DNA of 64,000 nucleotides, from positions 143,972,972 to 144,036,971 of the forward strand of contig NC_061862.1 of the NCBI RefSeq assembly GCF_907164915.1, read 5' to 3'. This DNA comes from Impatiens glandulifera (taxonomy: Eukaryota > Streptophyta > Magnoliopsida > Ericales > Balsaminaceae). Of the stretch, positions 32,709 through 43,367 are shown one piece after another (within the stretch, counting starts at the first letter, position 1; the number at the start of each line of letters is the position of its first letter). Position numbers and translations under genes: made by a program. Under the pieces are notes generated by a model that was not told where the DNA came from, searched no databases, and saw only the letters and a program-made list of their open reading frames with translations.

Positions 32709-35366
32709 CTATTTCTTCGATTTGGGCGGCAAGAATTTTTCCAGCTGTTCAGTAGTTGCTTTTCCCTTGACCGCTGGAACCAGCCTGGATGAGGATCCTT
32801 GACCGCCTGAAGTGCCGGTGAAGGGAGAGATCGGTTGAGAGAACAATCTAATTGGAACCGCATTGAAACCCCGCTGTCTTTTGAGCTGTGGCTCGAGCTC
32901 TTCCTCGAAATCATCATCGGCTTGCAAAACCGGGTGGAGTGAAGGATCAACAACCGTATCAGTGACTCTGTCCAATAGTGTTGTGATTTCCGCCCTCTTC
33001 GAAGAAGCCTTCCTTTTTCGTGTAACCGGAGCGGAAGAAGGGGCAACCGCTTTGGACTGCTTGTGAGCCTTGGCGAACTCATTATATGTTTCCTGTTGGA
33101 CCATTAGCCGAACAACATCTTTATTTTGTTGAATTGCGATGGCTGGTGCACTATTCTCGATTGTTTATATATGACCGGCCAGAGTCGCATCTGCCACTAC
33201 CGTTTCCTTCTGAATCAGGACCTGCTCGTCTAGGGCATCTTGGAGCTTCTGGACCGCGAGAGCATTCGCCTCCTCAAGTGCCTTATTGGCAGCCAGCTTT
33301 GCCTCTATTAACTCCGCCACCTGTTCGGTGACCGCTTTTAGATCGGCTTCGAGCTTGGCATGTTTGTCTTCAAGCGTTACCACCCTCTTAAGAGATGATC
33401 CGGCTTGGGCACTGGATTGAGCCAGGTCCTCATCAACCATCTTCAACCTTTGATCGGTTGTTTCTTGAGATTGTTCCATTATAGCGACCTTTTGGCTGAC
33501 AGAAGCAAGGTCGGTCACCAGCTTCGAAGTTATCTCCTCCAATGCTTTGGTTCTGTTAAGATGACCGCCGTACAACTGATCTGTATTACCGTAATTCCCT
33601 TCAACGGACGTGATCCAGTCGACCGCGGATTTGAGCTCCTTGTTTGTCGACTCAATCATCTCAACTGATTTAGCCGCGGTTTGTTTGATCTTCTTTTGCC
33701 ATGGCCGGATCACGGTATTCACGAATTCCTCGATGAGGTTCTTGACCCTATCTTCCGTTATGGCCGGTACCGAATCCCCGGTTTGAACAGACACTCGCTG
33801 GTCGGTGAGCGGTGTGCCCGTCCCGAGTTCGGTCACGTTGATTTCTTGTTCCGGTGGAGGAGATGAATACTCATGTTCGTTCGGTTTCGGACCGCCATCA
33901 TCCTCAGGTGGGGATCTGGAGAAAGTCGACATCTCCTGGTGCTCGGGCTCCTCTTCAAGCCGTGCCATCTCCTCGGTCAGTTCCCCTTCCTTGACCGCTA
34001 GCAAATCTAACACCAAGAGCTCAAGTTTAGAGTCCGGTGTCCCTAGAATGTGCTTTTCATGAAGATGTCGAATGTGTTCGGTTAGCCCTAGTAACTGAGC
34101 ATGCGGTTCGACCATCCTACCTCGTCTTAGGGCGGTCATGACGTTTCGAGCCTTTGTGAGGCCGACTACTTCCTCCTCCATTTCAACCAACTTTTCGAAT
34201 TTCTGGTTAACCGTGAGGTCCAGCAGCATATTTTTGTAAAATATCTGATGCCGGTGTAGGGCCCATTGATAGTATATGTCAGAGGCCACGTGAGCTTGCT
34301 CATGAAGCTCTTCCATGATTCTGCTGACAATGTCCTCGGCCGTTTGCCGGATATGTTCATCCGCGGATTCATCTTCCTCCCGAAGTCTGTCCGAGTCGGC
34401 ATCAACATCATTATGTCGGACCGATTGTTCCTCGAGCATCGGTCCTTTTCCTTTACCGGTTCGATCTTCTCCGGTGTGTTGTGAGATTGTTCGGTCAGAG
34501 CTGGATGCCGAATTTATACTGTTAGGGGTGTCGGACCGCGGATTAGCCGATCCGGTCGATTGCCTATCCCCCTTGGTACCAGATTTTTCTTTGACCGGAA
34601 CCGCTTTCTTACTAGCCCCTTTCTTCTTTCGGCCACTTGTAGAACCGGAGGCCTTCTTTCTGCATTGCTTGTCCTCCGGTTTAATGAATTGATGAGATTT
34701 CAGAACTTTGCTGGGGGTGAGGAAAACACCAGGGCCGGTGTTTATGTTGAAGTGACGCATCAGTTTACCTAGTGGGATGGCGTATCCCCATGACCGATTG
34801 GATATCGGATCCACCATCTCACATAGGTTTGTGAAAACCACCTTTGCCCAGTTGATTTTGATGTCGTTGACCAAACCGGCAATCATTTCAATCTTTGCCC
34901 GGGCGAGGCTGTCAAAGTTGCCTCATCTTGCTTGAACCAATTTTGTGAAGATATCACACAGCGGTCTATACTCCGGTTTAAGAGATGATTTCTTACCGGA
35001 TACCGCGATAGGGACCGCTGTATCCGAAAGATCTCGGCAAGCCATCTGGAAGGTTTCCTTGTCCATGGCCACCGAGAAGTCGCTCCACTCGGATGGCAGA
35101 TGCAATATTTCAGCGACCGACTCCTTCGTCAATTCGAGCCGTTGACCGCATACGGTTGCGATGATTGTTCCCTCGGTGAGGAATGCGGTTAGGAAGAATT
35201 CGTTGACCGCATCCTGATATAAGACGAATGACCCGCCCAGAAAGTGTTCGAGACCGGACTCGGAGATCTGGGTTAACACCCGCTTTTACTCTGCCGAGCC
35301 GTTCGCCCGAACTTCCTCGAAGTCGACTTGGATGATGTGTTTGAACAGCACAGATTCACGACCCAT
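32709..35366 (-). pseudogene. E1 accessory ORF C: 885 codons, three premature stops
   Basis: One reading frame from ATG (35366) to TAA/TAG at 32709, interrupted at 35286-35288 (TAA), 34923-34925 (TGA) and 33165-33167 (TAA). Residues 1-230 are the domain shared with ORFs A and B (QVDFEEV, SGLEHFLGG, AVNEFF, LHLPSEWSDF, then INWAKVVF and RSWGYAIPLGK). Next come a basic segment (GRKKKGASKKAVPVKEK, a possible nuclear localisation signal), a long Ser/Asp/Glu-rich part, and a heptad-like coiled coil (about residues 560-735). The tail contains RKRKASSKRAE. No membrane segment is evident, so an envelope role is unlikely. The E2 copy lines up through the basic segment. The family resembles proteins labelled putative plant transposon protein; function unknown. 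Confidence 0.75.
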
Positions 35367-35473
35367 TGTAGTTTGAAGAGATCGAAGGATCGAAGGATTG
35401 AAAATTTTGAGAGGTTTGAGAGCTAGAGAGAGAAAGTCGATTCGCGTGAGAGTTAAAGAAAACTGCTAATGAC

Positions 35474-35610
35474 CCTTTTTATAGTCGCGGTTTGGAATTC
35501 CAACCGCCGCAAACCGTCACATCAAGTTTGGGCGGGAAGTTTCCCTCCAAAGGCCATGGGTGGGAATCGATGGGCGGGAATTCATGGGCGGGAATCCACG
35601 GACGGGAATT
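35474..35610 (-). promoter_or_regulatory. Putative promoter of E1 ORF C with E2F-like sites
   Basis: TATAAAAAGG (reverse of 35474-35483) lies about 110 bp before the ATG and is followed by a CT-rich leader. Upstream are three TTCCCGCC sites on the reverse strand (35531-35538, 35573-35580, 35587-35594), a variant at 35601-35608, and two TTTGGAGGGAAA blocks. E2 has the same arrangement before its ORF C. TTCCCGCC fits the E2F-binding consensus; occupancy is inference. Confidence 0.55.
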
Positions 35611-35920
35611 TTCCCTCCAAAGGTTTTGAGTGGGATTTTGATTGCGGTTATCTAACCGGTGATGAAGCGGTTCTTCTTGTAACTGTTTATTAAGTGAAGC
35701 GGTTATTTAACCGTGAGTATGCGGTTTTCGATTTTGACCGGATTTTTCAACGAAGTAGTTAGCGTTTTTAGCCGGTTGGTTTATTTAGATAGATATTCTA
35801 ATATTGCGATTTTTGACCCGGTTAGCAAGCTTAAAGATCAGATAATCATTGAAAGAAAAAATACATGATAGAAACCGATACATTGATCGGTTTGAAAAAC
35901 ACAAGATACATAATTATGAC

Positions 35921-36622
35921 TTATGTAATAATGATTCGAGAGAGCTTGTCCTCCACCCCATCCTCATTGAGAATGTTTGATAGGTACGTCAGTGTACCCG
36001 GTCCAAAATCTGAACTGTGTTCAAGAATGAGCCGGCTTATGTGAGGAGCGTAACCGAGACCTCTTTTAGTCTCGACCATAGTCCTCAGGTTTTGGAAGAG
36101 GACTGATGATCAATTGATGGGAGTGTTGCTTACAATGTAGGTCATCATGTCGATGACCCTCTTAGATTAGTGTTGATTCGGAGATTGGCAAATGATGGAT
36201 CAGTTGACAATCTCGTAAAGAAGTTGGATGTGGTGGGCAAGGCGGGTTTTCAGACCGTGGTTATCCATCGGCACCTCGGTTCCGGAGAACAGTTCCGAGT
36301 AGTCGGTCGCGGCGCTTCCCACCCTGGATGGGAAGTCGGAAAACCCTTCGGTGGGCAGATTAAACATTTGAGCAAATTCGGATTCGTCTAGAGAGATGGT
36401 GTGCCTTCTCACCGTGGAGACAATGACATCGTCACTTATGTATGCATTGTGGAAGAATTCCAGTATTTCTGGAATGAGCATAGGCCCAGATTCTTCGAGA
36501 AAATGACGAAGACCAGTGTCGATTAGTGATTCAAACATGAGTTCCTTTGTTTCCAGATCATCATATTCAAGGCATGAGTCGAAATCAATGCTCAAATAGT
36601 TTCTTAGTGTTCGGCTCGACAT
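35921..36622 (-). pseudogene. E1 accessory ORF B: 233 codons, broken
   Basis: A frame from ATG at 36622 (an upstream in-frame ATG at 36640 also exists) to TAA at 35921-35923. It has stops at 36200-36202, a second about 35 bases further on, and a third at an NW position that has become N-stop. No frameshift separates it from the E2 version (234 aa). Motifs in order: SIDFDSC, LIDTGLRHFLEE, EILEFFHNA, FAQMFNLPTEGFSDF, DNHG, LGYAPHISRLI. These parallel ORF A and the first 230 residues of ORF C, showing common descent. Function unknown, with no catalytic motif visible. It has its own TATA box upstream. Confidence 0.72.
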
Positions 36623-36700
36623 GTTTTCAGATTTTTCCAAGAGAGAGAGAGTTCAAGAAATTTTGATTTGAAGATGTGGTGAGTTGATAAGGTGGGGTTC

Positions 36701-36708
36701 CTTATATA
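36701..36708 (-). promoter_or_regulatory. TATA box of E1 ORF B
   Basis: The reverse strand reads TCTATATAAGGAACC about 80 bp before the ATG, preceded by TTTTCCCTCCAAT. The same pair (TTTTCCCTCCAAA and TATATAAGGA) precedes ORF B in E2. Confidence 0.55.
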
Positions 36709-37044
36709 GATCCGAAATTGGAGGGAAAATAGGGACATTTAATGCTGAAATTCAGTTTTGTCTCATTTATGAAGGGAATATTTATGTTTCCAAAACTCCT
36801 TGGGAAGGAGTTACTTTTGACCGGTTGCGGAGTTCGAGGTAGAGAATCTAGTTAAAAAATAACTAAGTTTGTGTAATTTCCCATGTAGTTGGAAGTTGGA
36901 GGTTACTTATCATTAATGAGAGAGAGATACAAGAAACCGAAGTAAACATAGTTAAGACCAAAAAGAGACATAGTCTAAGCTGAAGTGATCATAGAGATAC
37001 AACCGGTTCGTGCAGCAAAATGACCGGTTGTAGGAAGTTGTGAC

Positions 37045-37788
37045 TTAGTTGCCGGAGGAGTTGAGGTGTCGGTTCTTCTTCTTCCATGCCTTCTCAAACC
37101 GCTCATAGAATGAGTCGGTAACTTCCTTGGTGATGACCTGGGCCTGATTCAGTCCTTCACCCGGACAAAGTGGAACACTGAGTTCCAAAAGTAAGCAGCT
37201 AATCTGGGGGATGAGGCCGGTTTGGCGAATGCCGATCATCTAGATCAGGACATCGAACAACACCCTTAACCAATTGACTGGCGTGTCTATTGTGATAGTC
37301 GTCATCATGTTAAAAACTGCAGCACAGTAGGTGTTTGTCATATCCCTACCTAGGATGCCTCGACCGATGATGTCATTGAGAAGCTGATATTCAGCCCTTA
37401 GTGACGATCTAGCACCATGGTCACTGACCGGACGATTTGACCGAGAGAAGCTTAAGGAAATTTCGGCCTTAAGTTCAGCCGGAACGTTTAGGTCGGTGAG
37501 CCCTTGCTTCGGAAGATTGAAGCATCTGGCGAAGTCACTTTCTGTGAAATCAAACACAATTCCTCCGACCTTAGACTGAATGTGGGTGTCGAAGTGAGGT
37601 GTACCTCGGAAAACCTTGGCGTTGTAGAAAAATTCTAGGACGGTTTCGGGAAAGATGACATGTTTGTCATCTAGAAAGTATTTTAAACTGGTGTCTTCAA
37701 GTGACTTAATCATCTTGAAGACTTCATAGTTCTCTGTACCTTGAGCTGAGTCGAAATCAACTTGAAGAATGTTTGGAAACTGGGACAT
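37045..37788 (-). pseudogene. E1 accessory ORF A: 247 codons with one nonsense codon
   Basis: Starts at 37788 (MSQFPNILQVDFDS) and runs to a stop at 37045, broken only by TAG at 37240-37242, where E2 has Trp. Motifs: QVDFDS, SLEDTSLKYFLDD, TVLEFFYNAKVF, FARCFNLPKQGLTDL, AEYQLLNDIIGRGILG, NTYCAA.FNMM, PVNW.RVLFDVLI, CPGEGLNQAQV. It is closely alike to E2 ORF A and more distantly to ORFs B and C. It sits about 590 bp after pol in the same direction. Soluble, mostly helical composition; biochemical role unknown. Confidence 0.78.
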
Positions 37789-37850
37789 TTTTGTCTTAGT
37801 GAGAGGATAAGTTATTACTTGTGAGTATTTTGTCTGATGTTTGCCTAAGT

Positions 37851-37858
37851 TATATATT
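37851..37858 (-). promoter_or_regulatory. TATA-like box of E1 ORF A
   Basis: TATATA on the reverse strand about 65 bp before the ORF A ATG. E2 has TATTTAAAG at a similar distance. Weaker than the boxes of B and C. Confidence 0.4.
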
Positions 37859-37981
37859 AGTAGAGGGATGATAGTATTATCCAGTGGGTGATAGTGAATG
37901 TATTCTATTGACCATAGGATAAAATAAATTGCATGAAATAAGCATGTCTACAACCAAGGATGTGAGTCATAGGCCTGGACG

Positions 37982-38003
37982 GTGAAAGATATCATATTTT
38001 CAC
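37982..38003 (-). other. Conserved imperfect palindrome between pol and ORF A, E1
   Basis: The reverse strand reads GTGAAAATATGATATC then TTTCAC, within a non-coding block that is also kept in E2 (60385-60409). It is followed by GTCCAGGCCTATGAC in both. It could be a structured RNA or regulatory site. Confidence 0.5.
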
Positions 38004-38376
38004 GTCTTTTGAGGTATGACCATTTTTCTTTGAAAAGTTATCTTTTCAGAACAGATAAACCTAAACACAGATAATTATTCCAATTTTGTTCGGATGCCAA
38101 ATAATCCGAATGAAACTATTTCCAAACTGGTCGGTTTTTCAGTCATTCTTTCTGATGCGGTTAATTGGTGCATGCACTAAGTAACCGGTTAGTTTACTCC
38201 AACTGATAGACAGAGCGGTTCTTCAATAGGTACCTTGGTGAATTTGGAATCCGACAATTTAGGAGGACTACCGGTTTTGTCTGTCCGAACCGATTTTCCT
38301 TTTAAGCATTTCTAGAGATAAGCTGATTAATATCGGTTAAGCCAAGTATGAGTCTGAAGTGAGAAAACTTAGCTTC

Positions 38377-41300
38377 CTACAGAGGCTTTGTGAAGATATC
38401 GGCTACTTGTTGTTCTGTTGGTACGTATTCCATCCGGATGTGCATTAACATGACATGTTCCCGGATGAAGTGATGCCTTATGTCGATGTGCTTGGTTCTA
38501 GAGTGTAGAACCGAATTGTAAGTGATTGCTATGGCACTTGTGTTGTCACAGAATATTGGAGACTCTTCAGCTATGATACCGAAATCCTTCAGTTGTTGTT
38601 GGATCCACAGAAGTTGTGAACAGCAGCTTTCGGCTGCCAGATATTCAGCTTCTGCGGTTGACGTGGCAACCGATGTCTGTTTCTTGTTGTTCCATGAAAC
38701 AAGCCGATCACCTAGGAATTGGCATGTTCCGCTGGTTCTTTTTCTGTCAACCTTACAACCTGCATAATCTGCATCTGAGTAACTTGTGAGGTTGAAGGAG
38801 GAGTCTTTTGGATACCATAGACCGACTTCAGGAGTTCCCTTTAGGTATTTCAAGATTCGCTTTGCGGCTGTGTAGTGAGACTGTTTTGGATTAGCCTGGA
38901 ATCTTCCACACACACCGACCGCAAATAGTATATCCGGTCTACTTGCTGTCAGGTATAAGAGAGAACCGATGATTCCTCGGTAAGCTGTCAGGTCTACTAC
39001 CTGACCGTCATCATCCTTGTCCAGTTTGACCGATGAGCTCATTGGGGTAGCGGCTGAGGAGCATGTATCCATCCCAAATTTCTTTAGAAGTTCCTTGGTA
39101 TATTTGGGTTGACTGATGAAATTTCCTCCTTCGAGTTGCTTGACTTGAAGGCCTAGGAAGAAGCTTAATTCTCCCATCATACTCATTTCAAATTTGTTAG
39201 TCATCAATGTTGAGAATTTTTCACATAGCTTAGGATCGGTTGATCCGAAGATGATGTTATCTACATATATTTGAACAAGTAGGATATGTTCCTTTTTTTC
39301 AAATTTAAATAGTGTTTTGTCCACCGAACCGATGGTGAAATCATGTTTTAACAAGAATGCGGTTAGTGTATCATACCAAGCTCTAGGAGCTTGCTTTAAA
39401 CTGTACAATGCTTTGTTTAACCGGTATACATGATTAGGCAGGTCAGCATTTTTGAAACCGGGTGGTTGTTCAACATATACTTCTTCGCGTAGTTCACCAT
39501 TCAAAAATGCACTTTTGACATCCATTTGAAAAACCTTAAAGTTTTTGAAAGCGGCAAAGGCCAGAAAAATCCTAATGGCTTCAATTCTAGCTACAGGGGC
39601 AAATGATTCTTCAAAATCAATGCCTTCTTCCTGTTTGTATCCTTGTGCCACTAATCTAGCTTTGTTCCCCGTGACCAAAGCGTCTTCATTGAGTTTCTTT
39701 CTAAATACCCATCTTGTTCCTATGACCGGTTGATCTTTCGGTCTAGGGACTAGGTACCAGACTTTATTACTCTCAAACTGGTTTAACTCTTCTTGCATTC
39801 CCAAGATCCAATCCGGATATGACAATGCTTCATCTACTCTTTTCGGCTCAATCTGGGATATAAAAGCGGAATTAAAGTATTCCTCCAGGATTTGTCGCCT
39901 AGTTCGAATGGGTTCTGAAGGGTCACCTATAATTAGCTCAGGAGGATGGTTTGTGTTCCTTTTGAGATTTGGTTCAGGAATGTCTACCAAATCACCGTTT
40001 ACTTGATCAAGGCTAGACATATCGGTAGGCTGAACAAGAGTGTCAGACCGACCGATTTCCTCAGTTTGAACTGAGGTGTCAGCTTCCTGCCGTGGGACAA
40101 CTTGATCCGGCTAGGTTTCATCATTACCCATTTGGTCATGGACAAACCGTCTGAAAACAAGGATCTCATCTTCACTATCAGAATGGATATTGTTGTTTTC
40201 CAATCTGTTGTGTAGATCAAAGGATGATGCAGTGTTGCTTTCAACCGATTTATCGAAAACGATATAAAGTGATTCCTCCACGGTTAAAGTTCTAGTGTTA
40301 TATACTCTATAAGCTTTACTGACTTCTGAGTAACCTAACATGATCCCAATATCGAATTTTGCATCAAAAGCAGATAGGTAGGTTTTGCCATTTATGTGAA
40401 TATAGCATTTACAACCGAAAATCTTAAGATACTTAAGGTTAGGAATCCTATCAAAGTATACTTCATATAGTGTTTTGTTGTGAAACTTATTAATTAGAGA
40501 CCGGTTTTGTGTATGACATGCAGTATTGATAGCCTCAGCCCAGAATTTCTGGGCAATACCCGAATCGGCTATCATGGACCGTGCGGCTTCCTTGAGAGTT
40601 CGGTTTCTTCTCTCCGCCAGGCCGTTCTGCTGAGGGGTCCTAGCACCAGACAACTCGTGTTTAATACCGGATTCATCAAGAAATGCATTTAGGGTACTAT
40701 TTGTAAATTCGGTTCCTCTGTCACTCCTAATACTATTGATTCGTGTTGATTTTTCATTTTGCAAGCGTTTAAGTAGTGTGATTAAATTTGATGCGGTTTC
40801 ACGTTTGGATGCCAATAATATTACCAATGTATACCTAGAATAATCATCAACAACTACCATAGTATACAGTATACATCTTAGTCTGACGACCCTAATTGGT
40901 CCAAATAAGTCCATGTGAAGGAGATCTAAGCATCGGTTAGATTGAATGTGTCCTTTACTCTTAAAGGTTGACTTAGTTTGTTTACCCATTTGACATGCTG
41001 AACAGACCTTATCCTTATTGAATACTATATCAGGAATTCTTTCAACTAGCTTTTTACCGCGGATATAGTTTAAAGTTTTCAGGTTTAAGTGGTTTAGCCT
41101 TTTATGTCACAGCTAGGTTTGATCGGTTTTAGCCACCATGCAGACAAGATATTCTACTTTATTCTTCCAGTCTACCTTGTATATATTTCCTAACCTATTT
41201 CCGGTTAGTAGTATGATACCTTGAGAATTTTTAACTAGGCATGCATGTTTAAGAAATTCTACAGTGTATCCAGCATCACAATTTGACTAATGCTTAGCAG

Positions 41301-41576
41301 GTTAAAATACAGGTTTTCAACTAAGAGTACATTATCAATTGTTAAATTACCATGGACAATCTTACCCTTGCCCACAGTTCTACCTTTTGAGTTGTCACCG
41401 AAGGTGATCATTGTACCGGTTTCTATTTTGATGTCGGTTAGAAGATTGTTGTTCCCGGTCATGTGTCTGGAACAACCGCTATCCAGGTACCACTCGGAGT
41501 TTCCTAGTCGTTTCTTCATATCCTGCAAAATATACATATTTACAACTATTTGGTACCCACATTTACTTGGGTCCAC
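38377..41576 (-). pseudogene. E1 pol: protease, integrase, reverse transcriptase, RNase H (Copia order)
   Basis: The protease site YLDSGCSRHMTG lies at the start. The integrase keeps its zinc-binding part (HKRLNHL, CSACQMGKQ) and the three acidic positions in HMDLFGP, RSDRGTEF and NGLAERRNRT. The reverse transcriptase ORF (40020-38377) has [25 protein letters not shown] and PPGF, but reads YVDN at 39256-39267 where YVDD is needed. RNase H shows [17 protein letters not shown] and [11 protein letters not shown]. Defects: a 1-bp deletion near 41280, TAG at 41113-41115 and TGA at 41107-41109, TAG near 40111, and a TAG end at 38377 where E2 reads on for about 30 codons. The pol frame is +1 to gag, as in E2. 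Confidence 0.93.
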
Positions 41577-43328
41577 AGGCGATTAGTCCCTTAGGTATCC
41601 AGACTTTGATAAGTCGAACAACCTTCCCGGTTATGGTTCTAACTAGTTTTCCTACACTCGGTTTGGAGTCTTTCTGCTTTCCTAAGAGTGCCTTATTTGA
41701 AGGTGGTCTTTGGTTTAACCTATGTGGTTCGGCTTTCTTCCCTTTGGGCCGATTGGCTTTTCTTTTCTCAGGGTGAAGCCATTTTTCGGAGTCAGTTGGA
41801 CTTACATAGATTAGTTTGTCTTCCGGATATGAGGCACTTAGTTCCTCTTCGTCGGTTAAGGAGCTCTTGACAAAGCTTACAAAGGGAAGGTTATCCTTTG
41901 TGAGCCTCATTTTGTCGGAATGGTTCCGGTTGCGGGATCCGTTGTTCTTGTATCCAAGACCGAACATACACTTAGGATGTCTATTATAGATACACATTTT
42001 GTTCACCATTTCACTGGATCTTTTCCATGTGTCTATTCGATACTGGATTCGGGCCTCATCCTCTTCGGTCAGCTCTTGAACTGACTCCTTGAGATGTTCG
42101 GTCTTAGAAGATAGTTCAGGTGTTGTCTCGGTTTCCAGGATTCTATCAGGTTGGATGATTTTTGGCTCGGTCAAGGTAGGTGCAATGGGGTCGGTTCTAA
42201 AGTTGAGTTGGGTAGGTATTAATATTAATAGGTTCTTATACTCTGCTACCATGTCATTTAGCGCATTAAATAACTCATCTTTAGTAAATTCATCGCAGGG
42301 GGAGTCAAATACCTGTTCCTCATTTGCCATGAGGCATGTGAGTTCATCATCACTGTCACTGTGAGCCTATAGGCTTCCTCCATCGTCGACTATCAGTGCT
42401 TTCTGAACTTCACTTCCTTCACCGGTTTGTTGATAGTTATTTCGGTGATTCTGATCGTTCGGTTTCCGGTCATCTCTCCTCGGTTTTCTACATTCCCACC
42501 TGAAATGTCCCAAACAATTGCAGTTATAACATCTAACATTAGATTTATCATCGTAGTTATAGTTGTTGTTTGTTGGTTGGCTTCTCTTCATAAATCTGCC
42601 AAATTTTTGTGCAAGCATTGCCATGGCATCTTCGGTGAACTGTTCAGCGGTTCTGATCGGTGCAGGAGCAACCATTTCTGTGGATGTGACCAATGCTCTG
42701 GTTGAGGTTAAGGCTGAAACTTCATCTTCAGTCCTAGATCTCATCTCAAACTCATATGCCTTAAGATCTTCGAATACATCGTGTAGCTTCATCTTGCTTT
42801 GGCAGTTTGATTCCCTCATCATCATTGTCTTTATGTCCCATGCACTTGGAAGAGACCTTAGCGCTTTCATGATGACTTCCTTGTTGTCATACTTCTTGCC
42901 AAGAATGCCAACTCGTCTATCACTACTGTGAACCGGTCACTGTATTCTCTCATTGTTTCTCCCAGTCTCATCTTGATGTTTTCAAACTTCTGGGTAGCCA
43001 CCATTATCTTGTTTTCTTTGTTCCTTTCATTTCCTTCATGAATTTAAATCACTGCTTCCCATATTTCTTTTGCGGTTTTGTAATCTCGGACCTTACAAAA
43101 CGTATTCCTGTCCAAACCGTTAAAGATGCGGTTTCTGGCATGGTTGTCCAGATTGTTTCTTCTCTTGTCTTCAGCTGTCCAGTCCTTTCTGTCTTTGTCA
43201 ATCTTTATCGGTCCTTCAGACAGAATGAACTGCATCTCGTCATCCATAGTGATCAAGTGCAGGTGCATGCGTGCCTTCCAGTTGGCAAAGTCGTCACCTT
43301 CTAGCATTGGAGGCCTATCAAACGACAA
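41563..43328 (-). pseudogene. E1 gag: UBN2-type capsid with CCHC knuckle, broken
   Basis: The start codon is TTG at 43328 where E2 has ATG. A TAA follows NAVI/EAVI at about 43044. A 1-bp deletion lies near 42905, and a TAG at 42367 replaces Trp. The zinc knuckle CYNCNCLGHFRWEC is intact, and the C-terminal segment ends at VWIPKGLIACGPK with TAA at 41563-41565. Gag would form the virus-like particle and bind RNA. Copia identity is certain; the protein cannot be made whole from this copy. Confidence 0.92.
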
Positions 43329-43353
43329 GCTTGCTTGAGTATTGAAACTAACA

Positions 43354-43365
43354 GCTCTGATACCA
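43354..43365 (-). other. Primer-binding site of E1
   Basis: The reverse strand reads TGGTATCAGAGC two bases inside the 5' LTR, the standard match to initiator tRNA-Met. Confidence 0.93.
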
Positions 43366-43367
43366 AT

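Noticed and set aside
33805..34692. Several plus-strand ORFs opposite ORF C of E1.
   Set aside because: Antisense shadows of a long minus-strand frame with matching codon pattern.
32358..38376. An envelope-like gene between pol and the 3' LTR of E1.
   Set aside because: None of ORFs A-C shows a signal peptide, a transmembrane helix or a fusion-like segment.
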